A stretch of 64,000 nucleotides of DNA from Diadophis punctatus similis (lineage: Eukaryota > Chordata > Lepidosauria > Squamata > Dipsadidae), in NCBI GenBank assembly GCA_023053685.1, contig JALIGW010000021.1, forward strand, positions 15,835,647 through 15,899,646. Direction: 5' to 3'. The notes under the pieces are model-generated. The model saw only the letters and a list, made by a program, of their open reading frames with translations. It was not told where the DNA came from and did no database searches. Below, piece after piece: positions 10,076-20,853 of the stretch (its first letter is position 1; each line of letters starts with the position of its first letter). A program made the translations under genes and the position numbers.

Positions 10076-13000
10076 TTTCAGCATTTCTCTCTAGAAAGAG
10101 AATTTGCTGTGAAGGCAGAGCGAAAGACTCTCGCCGCTCCTTAAAATGGCCAAGGAGGTGGTTATTTGGATGGAGGCCACACTGCGAGGCGCCTGGTCAG
10201 ACACAGTCAGCCTGAAAGCTGGAGGATCTCCCTTCCTGGATTAGCCATTATTTTGTCTTTGACTCACTGAATTTGCGGATAGTGACCGCATCATTTTGAT
10301 GCCCACAGAACTAGATCTGATGAATGATGAAAGGCCAGATGCACAAAGACACAAATAGCATAAAGGCGTAAAAGGTGTGCTGACTTATACTTGGAGCAAT
10401 CTGCTCTACTAATTAACCTAAGCTGCGAGTGGGCCGTGCTTTGGAGCTCTTAATATCACCAGGTTCTGGCAGGAACCAGCTTTCCTTCTCAGTAGACCTT
10501 GGCTCAGCTGTAATTGGCACCAACCAAAGCGGACACAGACATGAGACTAATAACCTCTAGCAGGAGACGGCAGCATTCATGGGTTCGGTCTCTCAAGTGT
10601 GGCTCCCACTTCAAGGACTCCCCTCCTCGGTTGCTACCACGACTTTCAGCTTTGGCCGACTGCAGTCCCTCCTGGCGGGTTGTTTGACGGCTAGTTTTGT
10701 GGCATTTTGTTTGCTCTTATTCTGTGCAATAACATCAAGTCCATTTGTAGATAGACTTAAACAGGCCATAAATGCAGGGAATAAATCACAATAAAAGTTC
10801 ATTAAGGAAAAATAATGTTCATCTAATTATAAATTAATAATATATTGTTCTTGAGAGGCTGGAAGTAAACTTTCTTGGGATCGGAGTTTCCTCCCACTGA
10901 GCACCCTCAAAGGGTCCCGTTGGATGGGCAACAGGAGTTTGTGCCTCATTGCTTTCAAGAGATGCTTCCCCTGGTGACCCTGGCTGGGGAAGGGTGGCAG
11001 GCCCCACTAGAAAGTCTTCCCTGGGACTGTGAGCAGGGGGGGGGGGCAGAAGAAGGAAGGGCTTGCTTGAGGTTTCGTGGCTGAGGCCCTGGACAAAGGG
11101 CAGGGGCAAAGGACTCCGTGGGGCTTTGGCCTGAGCAGATGGCCCCTGGGGTGGATTAGATTCAGTGAACTGACAAAAGCCCCAAGGGGTTTATTTGGTT
11201 AGGTGGGGATACAGTCGCAAGAAAATAAGGCATCTCCATTTTCAGTTAATTTATTTTGCCCTAAATAAAACAATTCATATGGTGGTACACAGGTATCTTT
11301 TATATACCCATGTTTTTGAACAATGTTAGTGCGTATAATGTTTCACAGAGCATTTTTCAAAACTATGAGAAATTACTCATTTACTTCTATATTAAACAGC
11401 TTCAGGACATAACTAAATAAAATCATTGACAATTGGATTTGAGAAATTCAACCTATTGAGAATACTTTTACTGATATGTGATAATTAACAGTCTCATAAT
11501 TTTTTCCTTCACATTATTAGTGAATTAGAGTATTTAAGTGAAAATAAGTTTCTGTTCTGACAAAAATATGTGTCAAATAGGTCCCTCAACCTCAGAGACA
11601 AACAGCATTTAGGAAAGGACACTAAATAAAATATATTTTAATAAACTGAAGAGTCAGTTCTATACATGCGTTTGAGAAATGGGTTCTCTTGATCTCCAAG
11701 ATCCCAAGTGACCATGCATAGATCTATTTACCAGTGCTTGGCTTAATTGGAGGAGAAATGTGTATGGGAAATCAAAGTTTCGGTGCTGTTTAGAGAGTGG
11801 AATTATATAGATAAGGTATGGTCCTACCTAAAAAACAGAAGATGGTTTATGGTTCCGTATTCCATGATAGGCTTTCTATTATTCCTGTGAGCGCAGCCAC
11901 TCAACCCACGCCCGAGTCTCCATGCCTGTTTTGTCTTACCTTTGGTGTCCAGGTTTCTTAAAATCAGGGCCCGAGGAACACGGTGCTGCCTTCAGCCAAT
12001 CCAATTTTCCCAGGCACTTGTTCAATTTCTCCGTAGTCTGCTTAACCATGAAACTTCCTGTAATTTATATCCTTGGGGGGTGGGGGGGTTTCTTTCTTTT
12101 GAGTAGGAAGGAGAGCTGTGATTGTAAAAGTTACAGGAGCCAAACCTTTCCCTGCCAAGATCTGCCCAAATAGGCAAAAAGGAGCTGAGCGAGAAACCCA
12201 AAAGTGTCCGTAAAACGCACTTAAATCTCTCTTAGGCGAGCAGAAACCCGGTGGGGGGAAAGTGGGGAGGAAGAGCAAAGCTACGTAGGAGGAGAACCAC
12301 GCAGTGTCGAGTAACAGGCAGCCTCTCATGGGCTATTTTTACCTCCAGCTTGGCTACTGGCAGCCCTTCAAACAAAACCGAGGGACAGAAGACGAAGTTC
12401 GGTGACTGGCCAGAGCCCAGGGCTGATTCAGATTATAATCCCTGCATTTTCATACCGTCAGCCACAGCTTGAGAAGGGTTGAACGAAAGTCACCATGAAA
12501 AATAATGACCAAAGATGTGCCTGTGACTTATACACATGATTGTCTTCATGGTGACAGTTCATAAATAGCGCATTTCATCACTGGGGCCGGACAGACGCAG
12601 GTCATGCTTCTTCTCAAAGGGAAGAGGGGGGCCCCTCCCCTCTCCCCCTCCCCCGCTCCTGGAGCCAATAGAAGCAGAACGGTCCATGACCCAGACAAGT
12701 AAACACCGGGTTCCAATTTTAATAATACAATAAAATATTCATTAACTGGCAGACAAGCGCGTGTCACCGAGTACTGCTTTGTTATTAAAAAGAGTCGTAG
12801 GGAGATACACAATCGGGGGGGGGGGGCTGTGAACTGGGGGGTCAAAGGGAAGCCCCTCTCCCTCTGAGCAAGAAGGGGACATTCTTGTATGGGATCCGAT
12901 GACCTTGTGCCAGTCCTATAGTATTTGTCATGTGCCTCTGGAGTTGCCTCTTTCCTGCCACAGAGTGACAGGGAGAAAAACAACAACTGACGAAAGAGGA

Positions 13001-13590
13001 TCCAGCAGCAGCACCAACACTTTGAAGGCAGCAGACGTGATTTCGGTTGGGGGGGGGGAAAAGCCGGTGTTTTCAGCCCAAATCACTTCTGTGCCTGAGA
13101 GTAGAATCTGCAGGCGGCCTTGGGCAGTCTGGTCTTAGGGAGCCAGAGGGAGCCAGAGTGGCCGGCCAGATCCTCTTCCAGGTTCGGAATTAGGGGCCAG
13201 CCAGTGGAGTCTGCTTCTGAAGGCAAAGTGAGGAGAACTGGACCGTTCCTCTTCCTTGTTTTTATAGCAATTCCCTTATTCCCTTATGGAACCATTGGTA
13301 CGAAATTTCCGCCTATTTGCCAAAATACCCTCCTGAGACCCAGATGACTCCGTGGGTTCCTCACCCTTGTTGAATACTGAGCTACTTTATTTAAGACGTC
13401 CAGCTCCCCATGTTCCATCTACACCAATGGGAATTCAACTGCTATGGGGCACCCTAAGCCTTGCAGTAGATGCTATTGTATGATTCGACTTGCCTTCATA
13501 TTTGCTTCAGATGGAGAAAGTGAATCTGCTGGATAAACAAAGCATTAATTTAGAGCAAAATCCTGATCTCACAAAAGCTTGATATCATCT
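10076..13590. other. Intergenic, apparently unique sequence, no gene recognised
   Basis: Over 3.5 kb without any repeat I recognise, an unusually clean stretch for this window. 11200-11850 is AT-rich without low-complexity runs, and 12480-12800 is a mixed-composition block. Either could be conserved non-coding sequence, but that cannot be judged from one genome. Homopolymer G runs occur near 11038, 12078 and 12815. Confidence 0.4.
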
Positions 13591-13837
13591 CCATTTTATT
13601 TTATTATTTACGGTGTTTTGCTACTGCCTGCATTTCTATCCCACCACAATTGAAATGACTCTTGTTGACTTAGCTAGAATTTTGCTCAGGTGGGATGAAA
13701 AAGTATTTGGATCCTTGAAGAATGTTAACATCAATGCTGTATCCCAGAGACCTCTCTCATAAATGTCGGTCCTATCAATATTGGTCCAGCAAAATCAAGG
13801 ACATCATGGCTGGGACTGAAAGGGCAAGATATGTTGT

Positions 13838-13888
13838 TGTTGTCATCATCATCATCATCATCATCATCATCACCGTCACCGTCACCTG
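13838..13888. repeat. (ATC)n/(ACCGTC)n microsatellite
   Basis: About ten ATC units, then CACCGTC units. They create poly-Ser or poly-Asp frames that are not genes. Confidence 0.9.
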
Positions 13889-15249
13889 TCAAGGAATGTG
13901 TTGCACTCTCTTGCCCATCACTCAGGTGCATGACTTGCAGAGCAGAATGTGGTGCAGAGCAGAACATAAACAGAGTTTCCCCAAGACAGAGAATGGATGA
14001 GTCCGCGATGGCCCGGCTGCTCCTGGGAAGGTCCCGAGAGGCCGTTCTTTGTTCTGCACCGGAGGGAGGGCTGAGGCAGGATCCGTAATCTACCTCTGTT
14101 GTACTCCTGAGCAGATTTGTGCCAAAGGTTCAGGGGCAGCCTGGGATATCCCTGAGAATCTCCATTTTGAGAGCCACGATAACAGTACTTTTCAGCTCCT
14201 GAGAGGATAAAGACTGTGGCAGATGACAGACTCAACAGGCTTATCATGCTGTTGATTGAGAAATGGAGGGCTAAGTAATCTCACACTTCAGTTGAGGTGC
14301 CATTGTGCCGTTTGTGAGACCAGAAGAGCTTGGATCGCTTCTCTGCACAGGTCGCAAGAAGATCCATCCTGGCTCTGAACGTTTCAGAGGCCTCAGGCCA
14401 GGCTCTGAAAGCAAACGAGCTTGGCTTCCCTCAGCCTCAGCCGCAGGCAACCCACAAGCAATTACGCTGTTCTTGAAAAGACCCACACAGTATTGTGAAC
14501 ATGACAATCCTGGAATGCGATGCTGATCTAAGCATCTTTTTAAAGGCCAAATGACAAACTATCAGTAACCCTCAAGGCAACTGGACACGCCAGCGACCTG
14601 CTTTTCCCATGGCTCCCATGCCTTTGCTGGGCCGGCCAGTCAGATGTCCCTTTCGAAGCCACCGAGGACTTGGCATGGAGCTTGTTCACAGGAGTTGAGA
14701 AAGGAAGCGTGGCCAGTGAAACGTTGGGAATATCCCATGGTGTCAGAGGCAAGCCAGAACAGCGGCTTCCCTCTTGAAGAGCCTGGTCCTGGGTCAAGGC
14801 CAGGAAGGCCCGCCTGCTTCCCATCACCAAGGGCAAAGACAGGCTACCAAGCAGTGAAGGTGATACTTCCAAAGCTAATCCCGTCGGGAGCCATTAGGAG
14901 ACTTCACTGAAACGCCTCCTCTTGGTATAGAAAGTAGAATTACTCCTACTATAATGACACCGGCAATCATTTTCCGCAGGGCTCAGAGCATGTTTGTGTA
15001 TATCATGGTTTATATTTAAAAAGTCACCCAACCTCTTGACATCTCTGGTTGAGATATAAATTTAAAGCCAGAGAAATAGAAGACAAGAAGACAAAAAAGG
15101 AAGACGGTCATCTTAGTGGAACAGACATAAAGAAACCCCTCCTCTGCCTCCCCCCCCAGGAACTCCACATCCCAAGCCGGCCTGGAGTCTGGAGACCGAG
15201 CCGGGACCCCAAGACCGACCACAAGGAAAAGAGGGTTGGCTGAAATACG
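13889..15249. other. Intergenic, no recognised feature
   Basis: Mixed composition, with short unrelated frames on both strands and no domain or repeat I recognise. Confidence 0.4.
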
Positions 15250-15610
15250 GGGCTGCTTCTATGAGACAGATGGAGATCAGGCTTCCTGGGTCCCATCAGG
15301 GGATGCTCATTGGGTGGGAACCAGGTCGTGCTGACTGTGAGATCGGAGCAGAAACAACAGGAGCCCCTCAAATAATCAGCCCTCTGGCATTTAGAGTTTT
15401 GTAGGTGATAATCCGCCACGAATTGCGCCCAGGAGCTTATTGTGCAGTTTGCAAAGCAGAGGCATTACATCAGCAGCTCATAGCAGGTGTCCTTAAATGC
15501 CATTATTGCTTTCTGGGCCAGCTGAGGCTTCAAAACAGTCTTCGAGGGCAGCCACACCTGCAGTGCATTGCAGTAGTCCATACATGAAATAGCCAAGGCA
15601 TGAGTGATGA
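15250..15610 (-). repeat. Probable old dispersed repeat
   Basis: Phrases such as AATTGCGCCCAGGAGC, GAGGGCAGCCACACCTG and GCATTGCAGTAGTCCATA resemble a degraded interspersed element common in sauropsid genomes. I recall the pattern but cannot name the family with certainty, and the boundaries are guesses. Confidence 0.35.
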
Positions 15611-15854
15611 GTGAGATTCCAGCCCTCCCCTCCTCCCTCAGTTCAGGAATACTCTAGCTGTAATTAGGACTCCAGATTAATCTGTGTCGAGGCCTTTGTG
15701 GCTACAAGGGCCCCCTGCTCTCCCCACTCGGAAGCAGAGCTGGAAAGCTCCACCGAGACCCCACGACCTCCCAGCATCCGTGACCGCCTCTGTTCTGCTC
15801 AGCCAGGAGTCGGGATACACAGTTGAGCATCATCAGCCCATCAGTGATGATAGC

Positions 15855-16070
15855 TGTTGGGTTCCAATACTGCAGAGTCAGGAGGCAGGTTGAGTGACTT
15901 CAGCTCTTTATCGATTGCAGTGAGCAACAACAGCGAAAGCCCAGCCGGAGGCTCCAGTTTAAATAGAGAGCCCCGGCTGGGAAGAACCAATCAGTGATGA
16001 CCTTCTCTGATCAATAGAGCGGACCTGGTTGTAACCATCTCAGCTAACATGCAAATCCCAGGACACAACA
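15855..16070 (-). mobile_element. Solo LTR (216 bp) with perfect 5-bp target duplication
   Basis: On the minus strand the unit starts TGTTGTGTCCTGGG and ends GGAACCCAACA, giving TG...CA termini. ATAGC occurs immediately on both sides (15850-15854 and 16071-16075), a clean 5-bp target duplication. Inside, on the minus strand and in order, are an ATTGG box (plus-strand CCAAT at 15987-15991), a TATA-like CTATTTAAA (15958-15966) and GATAAA (15907-15912), as expected for U3 and R. It was left by LTR-LTR recombination. Its size and architecture suggest Ty3/gypsy. Confidence 0.85.
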
Positions 16071-17129
16071 ATAGCTGACCCCATGAGGCCAGCCCATGAC
16101 CTCATCCCACGGCCTAGCGGGAGGGGTGGGAGGATGGAGTTTAAAAAAAGAGCCTTCTCAGCCCTAATTCAGATGCCCCAGGAAAGCGGCCATCTTCGAC
16201 TCCGGTCCAGCTCCGGCTGAAGGGCCAGTGCAGAGCCTGAGCCTGAAAGAGCAGCCGGTCTTAAGGGAACCAGGCCAAGGGAGGTTCAGGCCCAAAGGGA
16301 AAGCTCAGCTAGGAGGCAGACAGGCCTCGTGGGGAATAAAGGAAGTCCTGGGGGGTCTTTGCAGATGGCCAGTCTGAGCTTCAGTCTGAGCTTGGAGGCT
16401 TCTGCCAGCGGTCATTGCTGAAGGCTATATCTGTACTCCACCTCCTGACCTTGCCTGCATATTTGATAACGGAGTTATTCCCCTGAATTCCAGGCAGGCT
16501 GGACTGTTTCTGGAATTCGTTCGGGTTGTTTGTCTTTCTCTTTATGGAACACTTACAACAAACCCTGGTTTGTTTTAAGACGACGACCCTGATACGCAAT
16601 TATGAGCTGGTTCCACTGTGGACAGGGTGCACATTATTGAATTCTTTGAGACTTTTATTCAGCTAGTTGGTTCAACAGGAGGAGAGAAATACCGGGCTAA
16701 AGACAAGGACTTTAGCCAGATGGAAACAAATTAGAATGACTTTCACCATACATTATATTTGTCTGTTTTAGGAGTTTTGGATATTGCGTTAAATCTAGCA
16801 TTTTGAAATGTGTAATCATACAGATGTGGTCCTTTCCCCCCCACCCCCAGTATAAATTCTTTAAAGGGAACACGATGCATCACAATTCACAGGTGCAGGT
16901 TGGCCTAAAGGAGAGCAGAAACCCAGATCAAAATGTGGCCCTTTACATCATTGTGACAAAAATCAAAGCCAAATTGAAACCAGAGCCAAACTGTCTTATC
17001 GAGGGTTTAAGAAAATGACATCCATTAGATCTCAGTAAATCTTGAGTTATTTCTTACAATCCAAAGTCAAAACTCTTGTGTTGTAGTTTTTCTCCATGGA
17101 AAGTAATCTCTCATAATGGGCAAACATTG
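16071..17129. other. Intergenic, no recognised feature
   Basis: Nothing recognisable beyond short frames. Composition is ordinary for the window. Confidence 0.4.
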
Positions 17130-17343
17130 AAGAAATGTGTGTATGTGCCTTTGAGCCACCGTCCCTGCAGCTTTCTTGGCAAGGTTTTCCAGAATGGGTT
17201 TGCCATTGTCTGCTTCCTAGGGCTGAGAGAGGATGACTGGCCCAAGCTCACCAGCTGGCTTTGATGCCTAAGGTGGGACTAGAACTCCCAGTGTCATGTT
17301 TTCTGGCCTGACGCCTTAACCACTACTCCAAAATGGCTCTCTT
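17130..17343 (-). repeat. tRNA-derived SINE (CORE/MIR-like)
   Basis: Read on the minus strand it starts GAGCCATTTTGGAGTAGTGG, with an A-box-like TAGTGGTTAAGGC and a B-box-like GTTCTAGTCCC, as in SINEs derived from tRNA. The body contains CAGCTGG and TTGGGCCAG, typical of sauropsid SINEs with a MIR-like core. The copy is old. Confidence 0.65.
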
Positions 17344-17354
17344 GCTGAATAACA

Positions 17355-18760
17355 GATAACAGATTAACAGAGTTGGAAGGGACCTTGTAGGTCATCTAGT
17401 CCAACCCCCTGCTCAAGCAGGAGACCCTACACTATTTATGACAAATGGCAGTCCAATCTCTTCTTGAAAGTCTCAAGTGATGAAGCTCCCACAATTTCCG
17501 AGGGCAAGCTGTTCCATTGGTTGATTGTTTTCACTGTCAGAAAGTTCCTCCTTATTTCCAGGTTGAATCTATCCTTGATCAGTTTCCATCCATTATTCCT
17601 TGTCTCTCTTTCAGGTGCTTTGGAGAATAGCCTGACCCCCCTCCTCTCTGTGGCAGCACCTCAAGTATTGGAACACTGCTATCATGTCTCCACTGGTCCT
17701 TCTCTTCACTAGACTAGCCATGCCCAGTTCCTGCAACTGCGCTTCATGTTTTAGTCTCCAGTCCCCTGATCATCCTGGTTGCTCTCTTCTGCACTTTTTC
17801 TAGAGTCTCAATATCTTTTTTATAGTATGGTCACCAAAACTGGACGCAATACTCCAGGTGCGGTCTAACTAAGGCTTTATAGAGTGGTATATTTAATTTA
17901 GTTAATTTAGTCACGGTGTTGAAGAATGAAATGAGATTAGTTTGGCATGATCTGTTTTTAACAAACCCTGTGCTGGCTGCTAGTTATTACTTTACTCATT
18001 TCTAGGTGTTGACAGATCTGTTTTTTTATTATCTTTTCCAGTATCTTCCTGGGTATTGGTGTTAGGTTGATTGGTCTGTAGTTTCCTGGGTCGTTTTTTT
18101 TTCCCCTTTTTGGAAGATGGGAACCACATCAGCTCTTTTCCAGTCCTCTGGTAGTTCCCTGGTGTTCCAGGATTTTTGAAAGATGTGGTGCAGTGGTTCT
18201 GAGATAACATCTGCCAGCTCCTTTAGTACTCTGGGGTGTAATCTGTCCCGTTCTGGTGATTTGTATTCATCGAGTTCAGACAGGTGTTCTCTTACTGGTT
18301 TTTTGCTTATTTTAACTTTAGTTTCCAGTCTGTTTTTTTGCAGTTATATTTCTGGTAGGTTGGGCTATAGTTTCTTTTTGCGTGAAGAACGATGCAAAGA
18401 ATGAGTTAAGCAGCTCTGCTTTCTCTCTGTTGCCTGTTACTTCCTTGCCATCTTCTCTCTTTAGTGGACTGATTGTTTCCTTGATTTTTTTCTTGTTATT
18501 TATATATTGGAAGAAACTTTTTTTTATTATCTTTGACTTTTGTTGCAAGTGTTTGTTCATTATGGGCCTTTGCTTTCCTGACTTCGTCTTTACAGACTCT
18601 GGCTGTCTGCTGATATCCTGCCTTGGTTATGTGTCCCTCTTTCCATTTTTTGTACTTGTCCATTTTTTCATTCAATTTGTCAGAGAGATCTTTGTGCAGC
18701 CATGCTGGTTTCTTCTTGGATTTCTTGTTTTTCTTTCTCATCGGTATTGTGCTATTGTGA
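17355..18760 (-). mobile_element. CR1 LINE, reverse strand, internally deleted
   Basis: The 3' terminal signature (AGAGTTGGAAGGGACCTT, reverse orientation) is at 17370-17388. Moving upstream on the minus strand come PPEVV-like, LERVQKKC-like, DPGNYRPINLT-like (about 18060-18090), WKRADVVP-like (about 18110-18140), EKAELLNSFFASFFT (about 18380-18425) and KPAWLHKDLSDKL (about 18670-18710) blocks. These are the pre-RT and early RT region of CR1 ORF2. The central RT, including the catalytic aspartates, is missing between about 17930 and 18000, so this is an internally deleted, frameshifted copy. Confidence 0.85.
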
Positions 18761-18799
18761 ATATTGAAGACGCTTTTCTAGAAAATGTAGGCATCGCCT

Positions 18800-20445
18800 T
18801 TTAACACAAAAGATTGTGTGTACCGATGTGGTGTGCATGTGTACCACACAATAGAAATAACGCACAGGAGATTTAAAATTACAGAAGAAATAAAAAACTT
18901 CACTTTGGAAACCATCTTACACCATGTGATAAAAACATTTTAAATTAGGTAGATGACACTTTTATTCTAAGCTTCTTTCTTCATGGAAAATCCCGTTGAA
19001 AGCCACCCACAGAGAGCTGCAGCAGCCAGGCTCCAAAGACGACTGTAGCCTTTTTCCTCTGGCCTGAAACTTCAGCCAGCGAGAGGGAGGCTATAATTGG
19101 AGCCAAACACGTTGGATATTTTCCCAGGGTCCACTTGACACAAGCAACCACTGCGCAGATTGTTGTCATGATGGACGTACCCATCTGTGTTCTGGTCAGA
19201 GGCAGGCAGCCATGACCGACAACTTTCCAAGAATGTCCACTCTTATGGCAGAGACAAACTACGGGCCGTTTCCTCCTCCAGCCATCCTACCCTGGAGTGT
19301 AGAATTGTAAGTCTGGCAGGGGCCATTTCAAGCCAGATCTGTTCCTTTAAAAGCATTACTTTTAGAATTTTAGCACTGGGTTTTGGGGGGTTTTTTTTAA
19401 AGGTTTTTTACCATTACCTTTTTAAGCATTCCTTTTAGATCCCCCAAGGGGAGGCTAAGTCTGTCCTGTAAGATTTCCTTATTAAAATGAACGGGGTCTT
19501 TTGGCTCCCATTTGCACATCAGAAAAGTTATATGTTGGATAGAGAGAAGCAGAAAGCAGCAATCATTTCCAGGGATATTTTGTTTGATTTTTTTTTTAAA
19601 ATAAAACCAGCTGTATCACACTTTAGCTCATGCTTAACTTGTGGTCCACAAGGATACTGAGATCTTTGGATCCTGTTGTAACTGCACATTGCATATAAAT
19701 AATTCCTTTTGTGTGTCCCGAATTCTTCCAGCATTCCACATATCTTTTTCCTAATGTGCATTATTTAAAGCCACTTGGCCGTCTCCATAAAGCCACCACG
19801 AGTTAAGCTGAGCTGGAGAGAGACTTTGTTAACAAGATATAAGAAGTAATAACAATTTTTGCATAATAATCTCTCTTTTCATTTTGGAAAAGGAAGAGTG
19901 CTCCAAAATAATTTGTTTCTGGAACAATCAGCAGTTTCAACTTTTCTTCTAAATCTTAGACTGGTACAGTAAGCATCTGCAAAGCCTCAGTTCTCACGGA
20001 GGCTTTGAGCAGTCAGTCTCTTCCACCAGCCGGATTCGTTTTGCTCTGATGCTCCTTGGCCGCTCTTGGGGAACTTGGCAGCCGCCTCCGGAGACTCCCC
20101 CCCCCCTGGTCAGCAGGGTCCCCCTTGCTTTATGGCGCCTGCCTGTAGCTAAACAAACAGGATGGAAACCATTTGATTTCAGGACATCCCTAGCAGGGAT
20201 AAGAGGATAAGTTTGCTTCATTTAATTGCCTCCATTTTTAACTTAAACTTTAGATTAAAAAATTATTCCAACGCCTGGGCAAAGGGGAGTACGACTTGCT
20301 CAAACTGTGTCAAGAATTCATCAGCCTCGATCCATCGGCCTAATCCTGGGAACTCTCTTCTCTAAGTCTCCTCAAGTGTTCCTGCGGTTCCTTGTGAACA
20401 AAGTCAGTGATCTGAGTCTTTCCCTCCATGGTCACCCGTGAGTCC
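18800..20445. other. Intergenic, no recognised feature
   Basis: AT-rich sequence with no recognised repeat. A C run near 20098-20106 and scattered short frames only. Confidence 0.4.
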
Positions 20446-20853
20446 CAGCGGTGAAATCTACTTACCTTCCCTAACAGTTTGGAAGCTGCGTGATATGCGC
20501 GCGAGAGAGAGATTTGCGCATGCGTGCCAGCTTCGCTTGTGTGTGCGCCACCTTCACTCGCATGTGCGCCAGCTTCGTTTGTGCGTGCGCCAGCTTCGCT
20601 CACATGCGCTCCACCTTTGTTCGTGCGCACGCTACCTTCGCTCGTGCATGCGCCACCATCGTGCATGCTTTTTCACCCTCTGTGCATGCACAGAAGGCTT
20701 TGCGCATGCACAGAGGGTTAAAAAATTAAAATGGCAGCATCCGGGCTGGTGGGTGGAGCCTCACGCTGCCATCGCTACCGGTTCTCCGAACCACCACCAG
20801 CCGCCACTACTGGTACGCCCGAACCGGGCCAAACCGGTAGCATTTCACCCCTG
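20446..20853. mobile_element. hAT-type MITE containing a minisatellite
   Basis: The ends read CAGCGGTGAAAT and, reversed, CAGGGGTGAAAT: a 12-bp terminal inverted repeat with one mismatch and the CAG...CTG ends of hAT elements. Subterminal ACCGGTT-type motifs resemble the MITEs at 24931 and 59388. No clear 8-bp target duplication was found (GTGAGTCC versus CGGCCATG), so this copy's flanks may have changed. There is no transposase. Confidence 0.65.
20521..20667. repeat. 21-bp minisatellite, about 7 units
   Basis: Seven imperfect units of about 21 bp share the pattern TGCGCCAGCTTCGCT plus a variable tail. Because 21 is a multiple of three, all frames stay open across the array and give repetitive Cys/Ala- or Gly/Ala-rich translations. 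This explains the long frames at 20438-21037 (+) and 20340-20666 (-). Confidence 0.85.
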
